From contig JACJXD010000001.1 of assembly GCA_020636845.1 (NCBI GenBank), forward strand, positions 372,001 to 436,000: 64,000 bases of DNA, in the 5' to 3' direction. Position numbers and translations under genes: made by a program. The notes beneath the pieces were generated by a model. The model did not search any database, had not been told where the DNA came from, and saw only the letters and a list, made by a program, of their open reading frames with translations. Shown here one piece after another: positions 52,122 to 59,822 of this stretch (the stretch's first letter is position 1; every line of letters begins with the position of its first letter). This DNA comes from Bacteroidales bacterium (GTDB lineage Bacteria > Bacteroidota > Bacteroidia > Bacteroidales > Tenuifilaceae).

Positions 52122-53225
52122 ATGAACAAACTAGTTCGTTATATTATTATTGGGTCAATTATAGCCATTGTTGGCTTCCTGCTTTGGTATTTTTCATCCA
52201 TCGTTGCTTTTATCCTTATTTCAGGTGTTTTAAGCCTTATGGGAAAGCCCATAGTTGATGCAGTATGCAATTTGCGTATTTATAAATGGCATCCTCCCAA
52301 AGCAATAGGCGCTACAATTGCACTATTAACTATCTGGGCACTATTTATTGCCTTTTTTCGAATAATGATACCACTGGTTGTTAACCAGTTCAATGCACTT
52401 AGTAACTTTAATGTGCAATCGCTGGTAGAAAAGTTTAATACCCCTATAAATTCAATACAAGGTTTTATTCAGAACTACTTACCTGCAAGTGCGTCCAGTT
52501 TTTCCGTCGAAACTTTTCTCACGAATAAAATAAGCAATGTTTTCAGTATTTCCATGGTTACCAATCTTTTTAGTTCGACGGCTAACTTTTTAATAAGTAT
52601 AGTAATTGCATTATTTGCCATATCGTTCATAACCTTCTTCTTTTTAAAAGACGACAGCCTGTTTTTTAAGGGAATTGTAATACTTTTCCCCGAACGTATG
52701 GAAACGCAATTAACTCACGCACTAACAAGTATTAACAAACTTTTGCGCAGGTATTTCGTTGGAATTTTAGTTGAAAGTACCGGAATTTTAATTTTGGATA
52801 CCATTGGACTTTCGATTGTTGGCATCGATTTTAAAACTGCCATGGTTATTGGCCTGATTGCCGGCATTCTCAATGTAGTGCCCTATGTTGGTCCGTTGGT
52901 TGGAACAATTTTAGGAATGCTAATTGGCTTAGCTTCCGAACTTCAAACAGGCGTTCCCGTCGAGTTCCTTTCGCTTACCATTTTTATGCTGGTGGTTTTT
53001 ATTGTAACCCAACTTATCGATAACGTTTTGTTTCAACCATTAATTTATGGAAATAGCGTAAAAGCTCATCCCCTGGAAATTTTCATTGTTTTACTTATTG
53101 CCGGAAGTTTGGCAGGAATTATAGGAATGCTTTTGGCAATTCCGAGTTATACCGTTATACGAGTTTTCGCCAAAGAATTTTTTAATAAGTTTAGAGTTGT
53201 AAAAAAATTAACCGAAAAAATCTAA
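52122..53225 (+). CDS. AI-2E family transporter (YhhQ/TqsA-like permease)
   Basis: A 367-residue inner membrane protein of the AI-2E (PerM) family, about eight transmembrane segments. Typical segments: LRYIIIGSIIAIVGFLLWYFSS at the N-terminus (approx. residues 4-24), RRYFVGILVESTGILILDTIGLSIVGIDF in short pieces (GILVESTG), LIAGILNVVPYVGPLVGTILG, and QLIDNVLFQPLIYGNSVKAHPLEIF with LAGIIGMLLAIP. Members export quorum-sensing or small molecules or exchange Na+/H+; the substrate is not clear. The start is set by the promoter at 52077-52107. A weak T-rich region follows the stop. Confidence 0.9.
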   Translation: MNKLVRYIIIGSIIAIVGFLLWYFSSIVAFILISGVLSLMGKPIVDAVCNLRIYKWHPPKAIGATIALLTIWALFIAFFRIMIPLVVNQFNALSNFNVQSLVEKFNTPINSIQGFIQNYLPASASSFSVETFLTNKISNVFSISMVTNLFSSTANFLISIVIALFAISFITFFFLKDDSLFFKGIVILFPERMETQLTHALTSINKLLRRYFVGILVESTGILILDTIGLSIVGIDFKTAMVIGLIAGILNVVPYVGPLVGTILGMLIGLASELQTGVPVEFLSLTIFMLVVFIVTQLIDNVLFQPLIYGNSVKAHPLEIFIVLLIAGSLAGIIGMLLAIPSYTVIRVFAKEFFNKFRVVKKLTEKI

Positions 53226-53307
53226 CCTTTATCGGTTTTATGTAAATTTACATTGATTTGAAATATTGCATTACCGTTAGCTTACGTACAAATTAAAAAC
53301 ACTTACA

Positions 53308-54240
53308 GTGAGAAACGCCAAAACATTAATATTTGCTACCCTTTGCATTTTTTTATTGGGAAATGGCTATACAACCTATGCTCAAACCATTGAAACCGAT
53401 TCCATTTTTACTTGGAAGTTGGAGGAAACGACTAATCCTTCTTCCCAATCGATTATTAAATTTATTCCTCGTTCCGATATTATTCCTGTAAGTTGGGATT
53501 TTGGCGACGGATCAACTTCCACCGAAGCCACTCCAACCCATACCTTTAACTATACCAACTGGGCAGATAGCGTTGCAATAACCTTACAGTATTCGGAAAA
53601 TGGAACTAACACAACTAAAATACGCAACATTCCACTTAGCCCTGCATATTTTTTCCTACTATACGATAAAGATTTAGGGCAATCGGCCACATACAAAAGG
53701 GTATTTTTAAACGCCTTTCAAATCCCTAACAATTCAGACAGCATTGGAAATTTACGATTTTCATGGTATGTGAATGGGACAAAAATCGATGGAAATTCCT
53801 TTTCCAACACAAGTTTAGGACAATGGCCCAATATTTACTATACCTTCCCAAACGGAGGAACTTATAGCGTTAAATTGGAAGTTAGCAATATTAACTCTGC
53901 CGGTATTGCAGAATTTACCAATACTGTAACCGTTGTTCCCAACTTGACATCCGGAAAAATTCCTTTGGAAAACATACCTAACGTTTTCACACCCAACAGC
54001 GATGGCATAAACGACGAATTCATTGTACCTACCAGCGGAACTGGTTGGTTTAACATCAGAATCATATCACGAACGGGAGGCTTGCTTTACAAAACAGAAT
54101 CGAGCGTTATCCGTTGGGATGGACGAAACACGCAAGGGAATCTGCTTCCCAATGGTATTTACTATTACCTTATTGAAGATAAAAGTGGACAGTACGAAAC
54201 GGCTACAGGATTCGTTTATCTTATAAAGGATAAAAAGTAA
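53308..54240 (+). CDS. PKD-domain protein with type B T9SS (gliding motility) C-terminal sorting domain
   Basis: A 310-residue secreted protein. A signal peptide (residues 1-25, YTTYAQ) precedes a PKD domain (about 50-100, VSWDFGDGSTSTEATPTHTFNY), an Ig-like region (about 115-210) and a C-terminal gliding motility-associated domain (about 225-310: NVFTPNSDGINDEF, WDGRN, LPNGIYYYLI, GFVYLIKDKK). This type B domain directs T9SS secretion. The start is GTG at 53308. The partner of secreted type B proteins is usually SprF/PorP-like, and none is adjacent. The 54256 lipoprotein follows after 15 bases. Confidence 0.88.
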   Translation: MRNAKTLIFATLCIFLLGNGYTTYAQTIETDSIFTWKLEETTNPSSQSIIKFIPRSDIIPVSWDFGDGSTSTEATPTHTFNYTNWADSVAITLQYSENGTNTTKIRNIPLSPAYFFLLYDKDLGQSATYKRVFLNAFQIPNNSDSIGNLRFSWYVNGTKIDGNSFSNTSLGQWPNIYYTFPNGGTYSVKLEVSNINSAGIAEFTNTVTVVPNLTSGKIPLENIPNVFTPNSDGINDEFIVPTSGTGWFNIRIISRTGGLLYKTESSVIRWDGRNTQGNLLPNGIYYYLIEDKSGQYETATGFVYLIKDKK

Positions 54241-54255
54241 CCTTATAAACTACTA

Positions 54256-54807
54256 ATGACAAGAAATATTTTACTTTTTGCTTTTGTCATATTCACCTTA
54301 CAGGCGTGTACAGGTGTTTACTTCGAATCGCCCCAGCCCAAAAACTCCAATTCAATTTCAAATTTCGACAAATCCATTCAAGGACACTTTTCCAGTTGCG
54401 ATAGCGACACTTTGGTTATTACGGACACTAAAATTCTTCTAAAAGATAAATCCTCAAACAATAACGAAGGGTTAATAAACGACAATGTAATCTTAAGGCA
54501 ACTCAATAACTATTTAGTTATAAACATAAAGGACAGCGTTAAAAGCCAACCTGTTTGGCAGGTAATGCTTATACAATTTGCCAGTGACTCCCTAAAATTA
54601 ATTTGTACAGACCTTCCTGTTGATAGCATTAAAATAAGGTTAAAAGGCATTACCCCATTCAAGGAAATTAAAAATAACGAAGGAAAAACAACTGACTTTT
54701 TAATAGACCCAGATTCTTCAGATTTTAGAAAGTTAATTCAAAAAGGACTATTCAATAAAACGCTATCCTTTAAAAGAATATCGTTCGAGGTTAACAATCC
54801 CCAGTGA
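54256..54807 (+). CDS. Lipoprotein of unknown function
   Basis: A 183-residue protein with a lipoprotein signal peptide (FVIFTLQAC, Cys18). The mature part is not recognised: a Asn/Ser-rich linker and strands such as LVITDTKILLKDK, VILRQLNNYLVINIKD and SLKLICTDLPVDSIKIRLKG. It lies 15 bases downstream of the type B sorted PKD protein, so they are probably co-transcribed and might act together at the surface. No domain can be named. Confidence 0.75.
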   Translation: MTRNILLFAFVIFTLQACTGVYFESPQPKNSNSISNFDKSIQGHFSSCDSDTLVITDTKILLKDKSSNNNEGLINDNVILRQLNNYLVINIKDSVKSQPVWQVMLIQFASDSLKLICTDLPVDSIKIRLKGITPFKEIKNNEGKTTDFLIDPDSSDFRKLIQKGLFNKTLSFKRISFEVNNPQ

Positions 54808-54819
54808 TTTAAATAACAC

Positions 54820-54851
54820 TTTGGATATAATTCAAAATCTACCTATATTTG
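54820..54851 (+). promoter_or_regulatory. Complete tRNA-Arg promoter
   Basis: TTTG (54820-54823), 20 bases, TATATTTG (54844-54851): exact Bacteroidota -33 and -7 elements, 11 bases upstream of the mature tRNA. Confidence 0.82.
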
Positions 54852-54862
54852 CGCCGAAATTT

Positions 54863-54934
54863 GGCCCTATAGTTCAAGGGATAGAACGAAAGTTTCCTAA
54901 ACTTTAAATTCAGGTTCGAGTCCTGGTGGGGCTA
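54863..54934 (+). tRNA. tRNA-Arg (CCT anticodon)
   Basis: Hand-folded 72-base cloverleaf: acceptor GGCCCTA with TGGGGCT plus discriminator A (G-U pairs at both outer positions), D-arm GTTC/GAAC, anticodon stem AAAGT/ACTTT with loop TTCCTAA (anticodon CCT, reads AGG), T-arm CAGG/CCTG with TTCGAGT loop. CCA is not encoded. A full promoter is upstream and a terminator 5 bases downstream, so it is a single-gene transcription unit. Confidence 0.93.
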
Positions 54935-54938
54935 CAAT

Positions 54939-54967
54939 AAAAACTCCATTTTTATGGAGTTTTTTTA
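54939..54967 (+). terminator. Rho-independent terminator after tRNA-Arg
   Basis: AAAAACTCCAT (54939-54949), a four-T loop, and ATGGAGTTTTT (54954-54964) with more Ts; an 11-bp stem. Confidence 0.88.
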
Positions 54968-55075
54968 TTTTCAAAACGCTTTAGTTATTTATTTCACACA
55001 ATAAAGGTTTCCCTAAACACTTAATAAAACTGTCATTTTATTAATATTGTACTTAACAATTTAACATATATCAAC

Positions 55076-55300
55076 ATGGAACTTGTTGTAGTTTTCGACG
55101 GCACTCTATTTCAGGCTCAAATGGTTAAAAACCTTTTAGAAAATGAAGGCATTGAAGCATACTTAAAAGATGAACTTATCGGGTCGAAAAGTTTTGGGTG
55201 GAATCCTACCGGCGGCGTAAAAGTAGTAGTTGCCGACTTAAATTACAGCAAGGCTCGTACAATTGTTGAAGAGTACGAAAAATCATCAGAAGACGATTAA
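55076..55300 (+). CDS. DUF2007 domain protein (paralogue 2)
   Basis: A 74-residue cytosolic DUF2007 protein: LVVVFDGTLFQAQMVKNLLENEGIEAYLKDELIG, then GGVKVVVADLNYSKARTIVEEYE. It shares the fold pattern of the paralogue between ftsH and cdsA (AEIAKQVLEDNGI vs AQMVKNLLENEGI) but stands alone after the tRNA, without a clear -7 element. The function is unknown. Confidence 0.85.
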   Translation: MELVVVFDGTLFQAQMVKNLLENEGIEAYLKDELIGSKSFGWNPTGGVKVVVADLNYSKARTIVEEYEKSSEDD

Positions 55301-55357
55301 TCCCTATCCTTTCTATTATCGTAAATTTGGCAAAACAGTATCAAAAATTAGATGCTG

Positions 55358-56284
55358 CTACCAACTATTTACATCGTAATCTACCAACTTACGAACGTTC
55401 TTGGCAACCTCCTGACCCTTATCGTTTTGCCCTATAGTAAACTCAACCATATCGCCTTCAACAAAATCATCGAAATCGCCATCGGTTATATCCATGTAAT
55501 GGAAAAACAGGTTGTTGGGTGGATACTGAATGAATCCGTAACCATTGTTTAGGCTGATTATACGAGCATGTTTAACTTCCCCAACAGCGTCGTCGGGTTG
55601 CGTTGCAACACGCGGCTGACTAAAGTCCTGTAACGAAAATAGATTTTCGACCAGTCTATCTTTCTTCTTTAATCCATCATTAATTAACTCGTGCATGGCA
55701 ATAGGATATGTTACCTCACGAATTAACTCCTGCGAAGTTCTTGTCGTAACCTCTCGTCCCTGATCGTCGGTATAATCGAAATCCCAAGAAAGCACCATCA
55801 CCTTTGTACCCAAAGAGTTAATTTTTCTAATTAACGGGACATAATCGCCATCGGAAGTAATTAAAACCAGAACGTTAAACCTTTTGTAAAAAGTCTGTTC
55901 GAATGCCTCCAACGCTAACCACACGTCTATTCCCTTATCTTCTCTTCGACCACCTCTCGGACGAATTGGTAAGTAGTGCGTTACAACGCCTTCGGACATT
56001 AATATATCGTCGAATACCCTATCGTTATACAGTTGGTTTCCACGCTGATTGGCTTCCTGAGCGCTAATTCGTCCTCTAAAAAAATGGGCTTCTATAACCT
56101 GACAAAACTGAGGATCGACATCTTCTTCCTGAGCAACTATATTGCGAATAAACTCGTGCAATCCTCCAATATTCAACCTCTTTTTTCGTGAATGAAAATA
56201 ATTATAGTAGTTACTTACGTGTAAAAAATAGTTACCATCGTAAAATACGCCAACTCGTAATAAATCTTTCCTCGTTTTTTTCAT
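55358..56284 (-). CDS. NYN (LabA/DUF88) domain protein with C-terminal cold-shock-like domain
   Basis: A 308-residue protein that combines a PIN-like NYN nuclease domain with a nucleic-acid-binding tail. The NYN part (about 1-190) has RVGVFYDGNYFLH with the first conserved Asp, DVWLALEAFEQTFYKRFN and VLITSDGDYVPLIRKINSLGTKVMVLS, with the acidic catalytic cluster (SDGDYV). The C-terminal part (about 230-300) shows GYGFIQYPPNNLFFHYMDI and VEFTIGQNDKGQEVAKNVRKL, the cold-shock domain pattern. An RNA-processing or decay role is inferred from both domains. It is monocistronic and convergent with the DUF2007 gene, which ends 57 bases away. Confidence 0.85.
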   Translation of the reverse strand: MKKTRKDLLRVGVFYDGNYFLHVSNYYNYFHSRKKRLNIGGLHEFIRNIVAQEEDVDPQFCQVIEAHFFRGRISAQEANQRGNQLYNDRVFDDILMSEGVVTHYLPIRPRGGRREDKGIDVWLALEAFEQTFYKRFNVLVLITSDGDYVPLIRKINSLGTKVMVLSWDFDYTDDQGREVTTRTSQELIREVTYPIAMHELINDGLKKKDRLVENLFSLQDFSQPRVATQPDDAVGEVKHARIISLNNGYGFIQYPPNNLFFHYMDITDGDFDDFVEGDMVEFTIGQNDKGQEVAKNVRKLVDYDVNSW

Positions 56285-56584
56285 CCTAGTAGTTATTTAA
56301 TTCGTTAATAAAACGTCGTCCCAACACTTAAATTGCAAGTTAACATACAACAAATGCAACGGCAGTCTTGCCAAATGTTAAATTGCAATACCTGTAAAAT
56401 TTCAACAGGCACTTTAACCATAATAAGACTAAATGATTAATAATTTGCAGAAACATTAAATCAACCTAAAGCCCTATTTTTTATACAGTTTTCTATCAAA
56501 TTTTTTATATCGAAGACGAAATCTTCAACTCTTAAGGCTCCAAATATAACCATTCTTGTATAGAATGAAAAGTAACCGGAGTTG
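56285..56584. other. AT-rich intergenic region, nothing recognised
   Basis: The 300-base gap between the NYN gene and the response regulator contains AT-rich sequence without a gene, RNA or clear promoter. Confidence 0.5.
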
Positions 56585-57244
56585 CTATAAATCAATAATT
56601 CCATTTTTTATAGCATACTTTACCAAATCGACAGTTGTAGTTAACTCTAACTTTTGCATTATATGGTTTTTATGCGATTCTACGGTACGAACGCTTATGT
56701 ACAATTTCTCGGCAATTAACTGGTTCGAAAAACCTTGGGCCACCATTCGAAGAATTTCCATCTCCCTTGGGGTTAGCCTGTTTTCTTCAAATTCATCGAC
56801 CCGTTCAGGATGTTTAATTTTTTTCAAATAACTTTTCAGAATAATTCCCGAAACCTCCTTACTGAAATACTCGTTTCCGTTATATACTTCATTAATGGCT
56901 TCTATTAACTCATCACGAGGAATACTTTTGTGCAAATATCCTTTGGCTCCGTTTTTAAGTGCATTGAAAATAAATTCCTGCTCGGTGTGCATGGACAAAA
57001 TTATAACCTTAACCGAAGGAAACTTACTCGAAATTGCATGTGTAAGTTCTATCCCCGATATTTCGGGAAGCGAAATATCCACAAGAGCAATATCGGGCGA
57101 GCAATGCTGAAGACACGATAAAAATTCCTCGGCTGAACTCGCCTCGGATACAATATCTATTTTACTATCACTTTCGAGTAACGATCGGATGCCATCGCGA
57201 ACTAACAAATGATCTTCGACCAATGCTACTTTAATTTTGCTCAT
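56585..57244 (-). CDS. Response regulator, NarL/FixJ family
   Basis: A 219-residue two-component transcription regulator. The receiver domain (about 1-120) has the acidic pocket LVEDH, the phosphoacceptor Asp56 in IALVDISLPEISG, the Ser/Thr switch LSMHTEQ and the Lys in GYLHKSIPRDEL. The LuxR-type helix-turn-helix (about 150-215) shows LTPREMEILRMVAQGFSNQLIAEKLYISVRTVESHK (in parts), all key residues intact. The gene overlaps the histidine kinase gene by 14 bases, so they form one operon, with the kinase first. Target genes unknown. Confidence 0.94.
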   Translation of the reverse strand: MSKIKVALVEDHLLVRDGIRSLLESDSKIDIVSEASSAEEFLSCLQHCSPDIALVDISLPEISGIELTHAISSKFPSVKVIILSMHTEQEFIFNALKNGAKGYLHKSIPRDELIEAINEVYNGNEYFSKEVSGIILKSYLKKIKHPERVDEFEENRLTPREMEILRMVAQGFSNQLIAEKLYISVRTVESHKNHIMQKLELTTTVDLVKYAIKNGIIDL

Positions 57245-59165
57245 TTTGTGAATTCTTTTGCATTTTTAAAGGGAACTGTGCTATAATTTTTACCCCTTTC
57301 CCTTTCGACGATATGATATTTATTTTGCCATTAAGCAAGTATGCTCGCTCCTTCATATTATACAATCCATTACCGGTATATGAGGATTCCGAAGCATCGA
57401 ACCCTTCTCCATTATCCTCTATCTGTAAGTGTAAACTTGAATAATCGGAATAAATCGAAACCAGTACTCGCGAAGCTCCCGAATGCTTAACAACATTAGT
57501 AAGCGCTTCCTGAACAATACGGTAAACATAGGTCTTAATAAGCTGATCGAGGGGCTCAGGAATAATACCAACGGCAAATTCAACGCTAACACCCGAATTA
57601 CTCTCAACTTCGTTAATCAGATTTCGAAGTACAACAGCCAAACTAAACTCTTTTAATGCCGCAGGCATAAGATTGTTCGAAATCCGTCGCACCTCCTCTA
57701 TTGTATGATTAAACATTTGCTTCACCTGATTCAGTATCGCCGAAAGCTCCCCGGCTTTTTCCTCCGTAATGCTTTCCAACTTAAGCTTAATGGCAACAAG
57801 GTTTTGTCCCAATCCATCATGTAACTCCCGAGAAAGTCGTTGCCGCTCCTTCTCCTGCCCATCGATAACAGACCTAACCTGTCTTGCCCGCTCCTGTTGA
57901 ATCTCTTTTTCCATCAACTTCCTATGGGTAATATCGTGGATAACTAAGGATTCTGCCTCTTGCCCATGATAAGATACACGCCCTTTTTGTACTTCAACAA
58001 AAATGTTTTTACCGTTAGCCCTACGCAATTCCGCCTCGAAAAGGGTAAAAGTTTTATCTTGAATATCCTGTAAGGTTGTTTCATCGATTTGCAAAAGCGA
58101 ATAGGGATTTCTTTTCTTTAGTTCATTATAGGAAAGTCCGGTTATTTTTTCTAAAGTAGGATTAATTAATAACGGCATACCTCCTTTATGGATAACGATT
58201 CCATCGGTTGTTGCCTGATGAAACTGCGACAAAACCGAATCACGCTCATTCACCTGCTTGGTTAAGTTTTTAATTTGTACCCTCATTCCCATAATAACGT
58301 GAGCCAACTTCTCTTCAAAAGTCGCGCTATTATTGTTGACTTCATCTAGGGCTATATACTCCTTTTTTAACAGAACTCGCAGCGGTTTTGTCCTATAATT
58401 TACGGTAAACACCTCAAGTGCTATTAGCAAGACAGAAAGAATAGCCGCAAGGGTCATGAACATGGCTTTCGTAAAACGACCCTGTTTGGCATAACTTTTA
58501 AAAAAACAAACACATAACTTATCAGCACCAACTTTTAATTGTCGCTTAACTTCTACGGCATAATGCTCAGAACTTTCTTTTTCATGTCCGAACCTTACTG
58601 CCATGTCGTTAGTAAAAAGTAATGCTTTCGAGAATTCCTGCCAATGCCTAAAAAAAATCAAATTCAATTTATACCCATTATAACTATTTTCGGGTAACAC
58701 AGCACAGACCCCAAGAGGTAAAGAATCTGAAGTAAACACCGGAAAAATTTTAACGCTATCCGAAAGTAAACCCAAATCGGAGAGTTTGAGAATTTTACCG
58801 TAAGCACTATCGTTCTTTTGGTAAAGAACTTCAAATGCCGAAGCATTATGCCGTGCTATTATTGCAACTAAATTAGGAAGGGTAAAATTTGAATCCGGAT
58901 TTTCCTCTACAACTTCACTTTTTAAATATTCGTCAACAATAGAACTCTTAACAATACCTTTGCAACTCAACTCGAAGGATAAAATGTTATTGGAAACCTG
59001 ATTAATATAAGCATCTGCAAAATTGTTAACTTCTTTAACTGAACTTTCCTTAATTCTATTTAAAACATACAACCCGGATAAAAAAGAAAGACCAAATGTT
59101 CCCACTAGCGTTAATGGGATAAGCATCCAAAGGATGCCAGAACTAACAGATTTTGAAGCAGACAC
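57231..59165 (-). CDS. Sensor histidine kinase (HisKA_3 / NarX-type) with PAS domain
   Basis: A 644-residue inner membrane kinase. Two transmembrane segments (about 12-33 and 230-250) enclose a roughly 200-residue periplasmic sensor without a recognised family. A coiled-coil linker (about 265-305) leads to a PAS domain (about 305-415, FHQATTDGIVIHKG, GRVSYHGQEAESLVIHDITHRK), then the HisKA_3 dimerisation domain with His in QRLSRELHDGLGQNLVAIKLKL, and a HATPase with EALTNVVKHSGA (N box), LQIEDNGEGF (G1) and GNGLYNMKERA (G2). All catalytic motifs are intact. GTG start at 59165. It is the upstream partner of the NarL-type regulator. Confidence 0.93.
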   Translation of the reverse strand: MSASKSVSSGILWMLIPLTLVGTFGLSFLSGLYVLNRIKESSVKEVNNFADAYINQVSNNILSFELSCKGIVKSSIVDEYLKSEVVEENPDSNFTLPNLVAIIARHNASAFEVLYQKNDSAYGKILKLSDLGLLSDSVKIFPVFTSDSLPLGVCAVLPENSYNGYKLNLIFFRHWQEFSKALLFTNDMAVRFGHEKESSEHYAVEVKRQLKVGADKLCVCFFKSYAKQGRFTKAMFMTLAAILSVLLIALEVFTVNYRTKPLRVLLKKEYIALDEVNNNSATFEEKLAHVIMGMRVQIKNLTKQVNERDSVLSQFHQATTDGIVIHKGGMPLLINPTLEKITGLSYNELKKRNPYSLLQIDETTLQDIQDKTFTLFEAELRRANGKNIFVEVQKGRVSYHGQEAESLVIHDITHRKLMEKEIQQERARQVRSVIDGQEKERQRLSRELHDGLGQNLVAIKLKLESITEEKAGELSAILNQVKQMFNHTIEEVRRISNNLMPAALKEFSLAVVLRNLINEVESNSGVSVEFAVGIIPEPLDQLIKTYVYRIVQEALTNVVKHSGASRVLVSIYSDYSSLHLQIEDNGEGFDASESSYTGNGLYNMKERAYLLNGKINIISSKGKGVKIIAQFPLKMQKNSQNEQN

Positions 59166-59217
59166 TGATAAATGTATGTTTTGTGTAGAAATTTACACAA
59201 TAGTTTATATAAATCAA

Positions 59218-59225
59218 TACTTTTG
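59218..59225 (+). promoter_or_regulatory. Predicted -7 promoter element for the retropepsin-like gene
   Basis: TACTTTTG, exact TAnnTTTG match, 23 bases before the ATG at 59249, inside the divergent gap with the kinase gene. No TTTG at -33. Confidence 0.45.
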
Positions 59226-59248
59226 CAACAAAACTTCAAGGATTACGC

Positions 59249-59713
59249 ATGTTAAAACTAAACACAATCCCTTTACAAGTAATCAACATAGAACCGGGAG
59301 GAATTCATTTAGTAGTGGATGTTTACCTCGACAAGAAAAAACTTAAATTTGTACTGGATACCGGAGCATCGCAATCGCTAATTGATAAAGGTCTTGGCTA
59401 CGAATCGATGGCAATTGATAATGAAAAAACCGAGGCAATTGGCTTTAATTCGGAAAAGACCGAAATTATACTTGCCGCTTTTAAGCAAGTTAAAATTGGT
59501 AAAATTACCTTTCCAAGTTTTAAAGCAGCCGTTGCCGATATGACAAACTTGAAAGATGTTTACAAGGAATACGCGGGCTTCGAAATTAACGGATTGCTTG
59601 GCTGTGACTTTATTGTAGAATACTTCAACAGTATAAATATCCGTCAAAGGAAAATTTTTGTAAATATTTCAAAATTGAACACAAAAGCACTAAATACTAC
59701 AAACACAAAATAA
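59249..59713 (+). CDS. Retropepsin-like (clan AA) aspartic protease
   Basis: A 154-residue protein with the aspartic protease signature FVLDTGASQSLID (Asp37), the second-half flap and strand pattern GKITFPSFKAAVADM, and GLLGCDFIVEYFNSINIRQRKIFV, characteristic of single-domain clan AA proteases that act as dimers. There is no signal peptide, so it is cytosolic. Physiological substrates in bacteria are unknown. Divergent from the two-component genes. Confidence 0.82.
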   Translation: MLKLNTIPLQVINIEPGGIHLVVDVYLDKKKLKFVLDTGASQSLIDKGLGYESMAIDNEKTEAIGFNSEKTEIILAAFKQVKIGKITFPSFKAAVADMTNLKDVYKEYAGFEINGLLGCDFIVEYFNSINIRQRKIFVNISKLNTKALNTTNTK

Positions 59714-59762
59714 TCGGTCGAAAAGATACCAAGAAAATGGACGCCAGTATGGTAAAAAAAAT

Positions 59763-59770
59763 TATATTTG
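59763..59770 (+). promoter_or_regulatory. Predicted -7 promoter element for secDF
   Basis: TATATTTG, exact TAnnTTTG match, 52 bases before the secDF ATG. No TTTG at -33. Confidence 0.55.
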
Positions 59771-59822
59771 CCCGATAATTTGGAAAACAGCAAAATTTCA
59801 ACAAATAATAATTTAAAAAACA

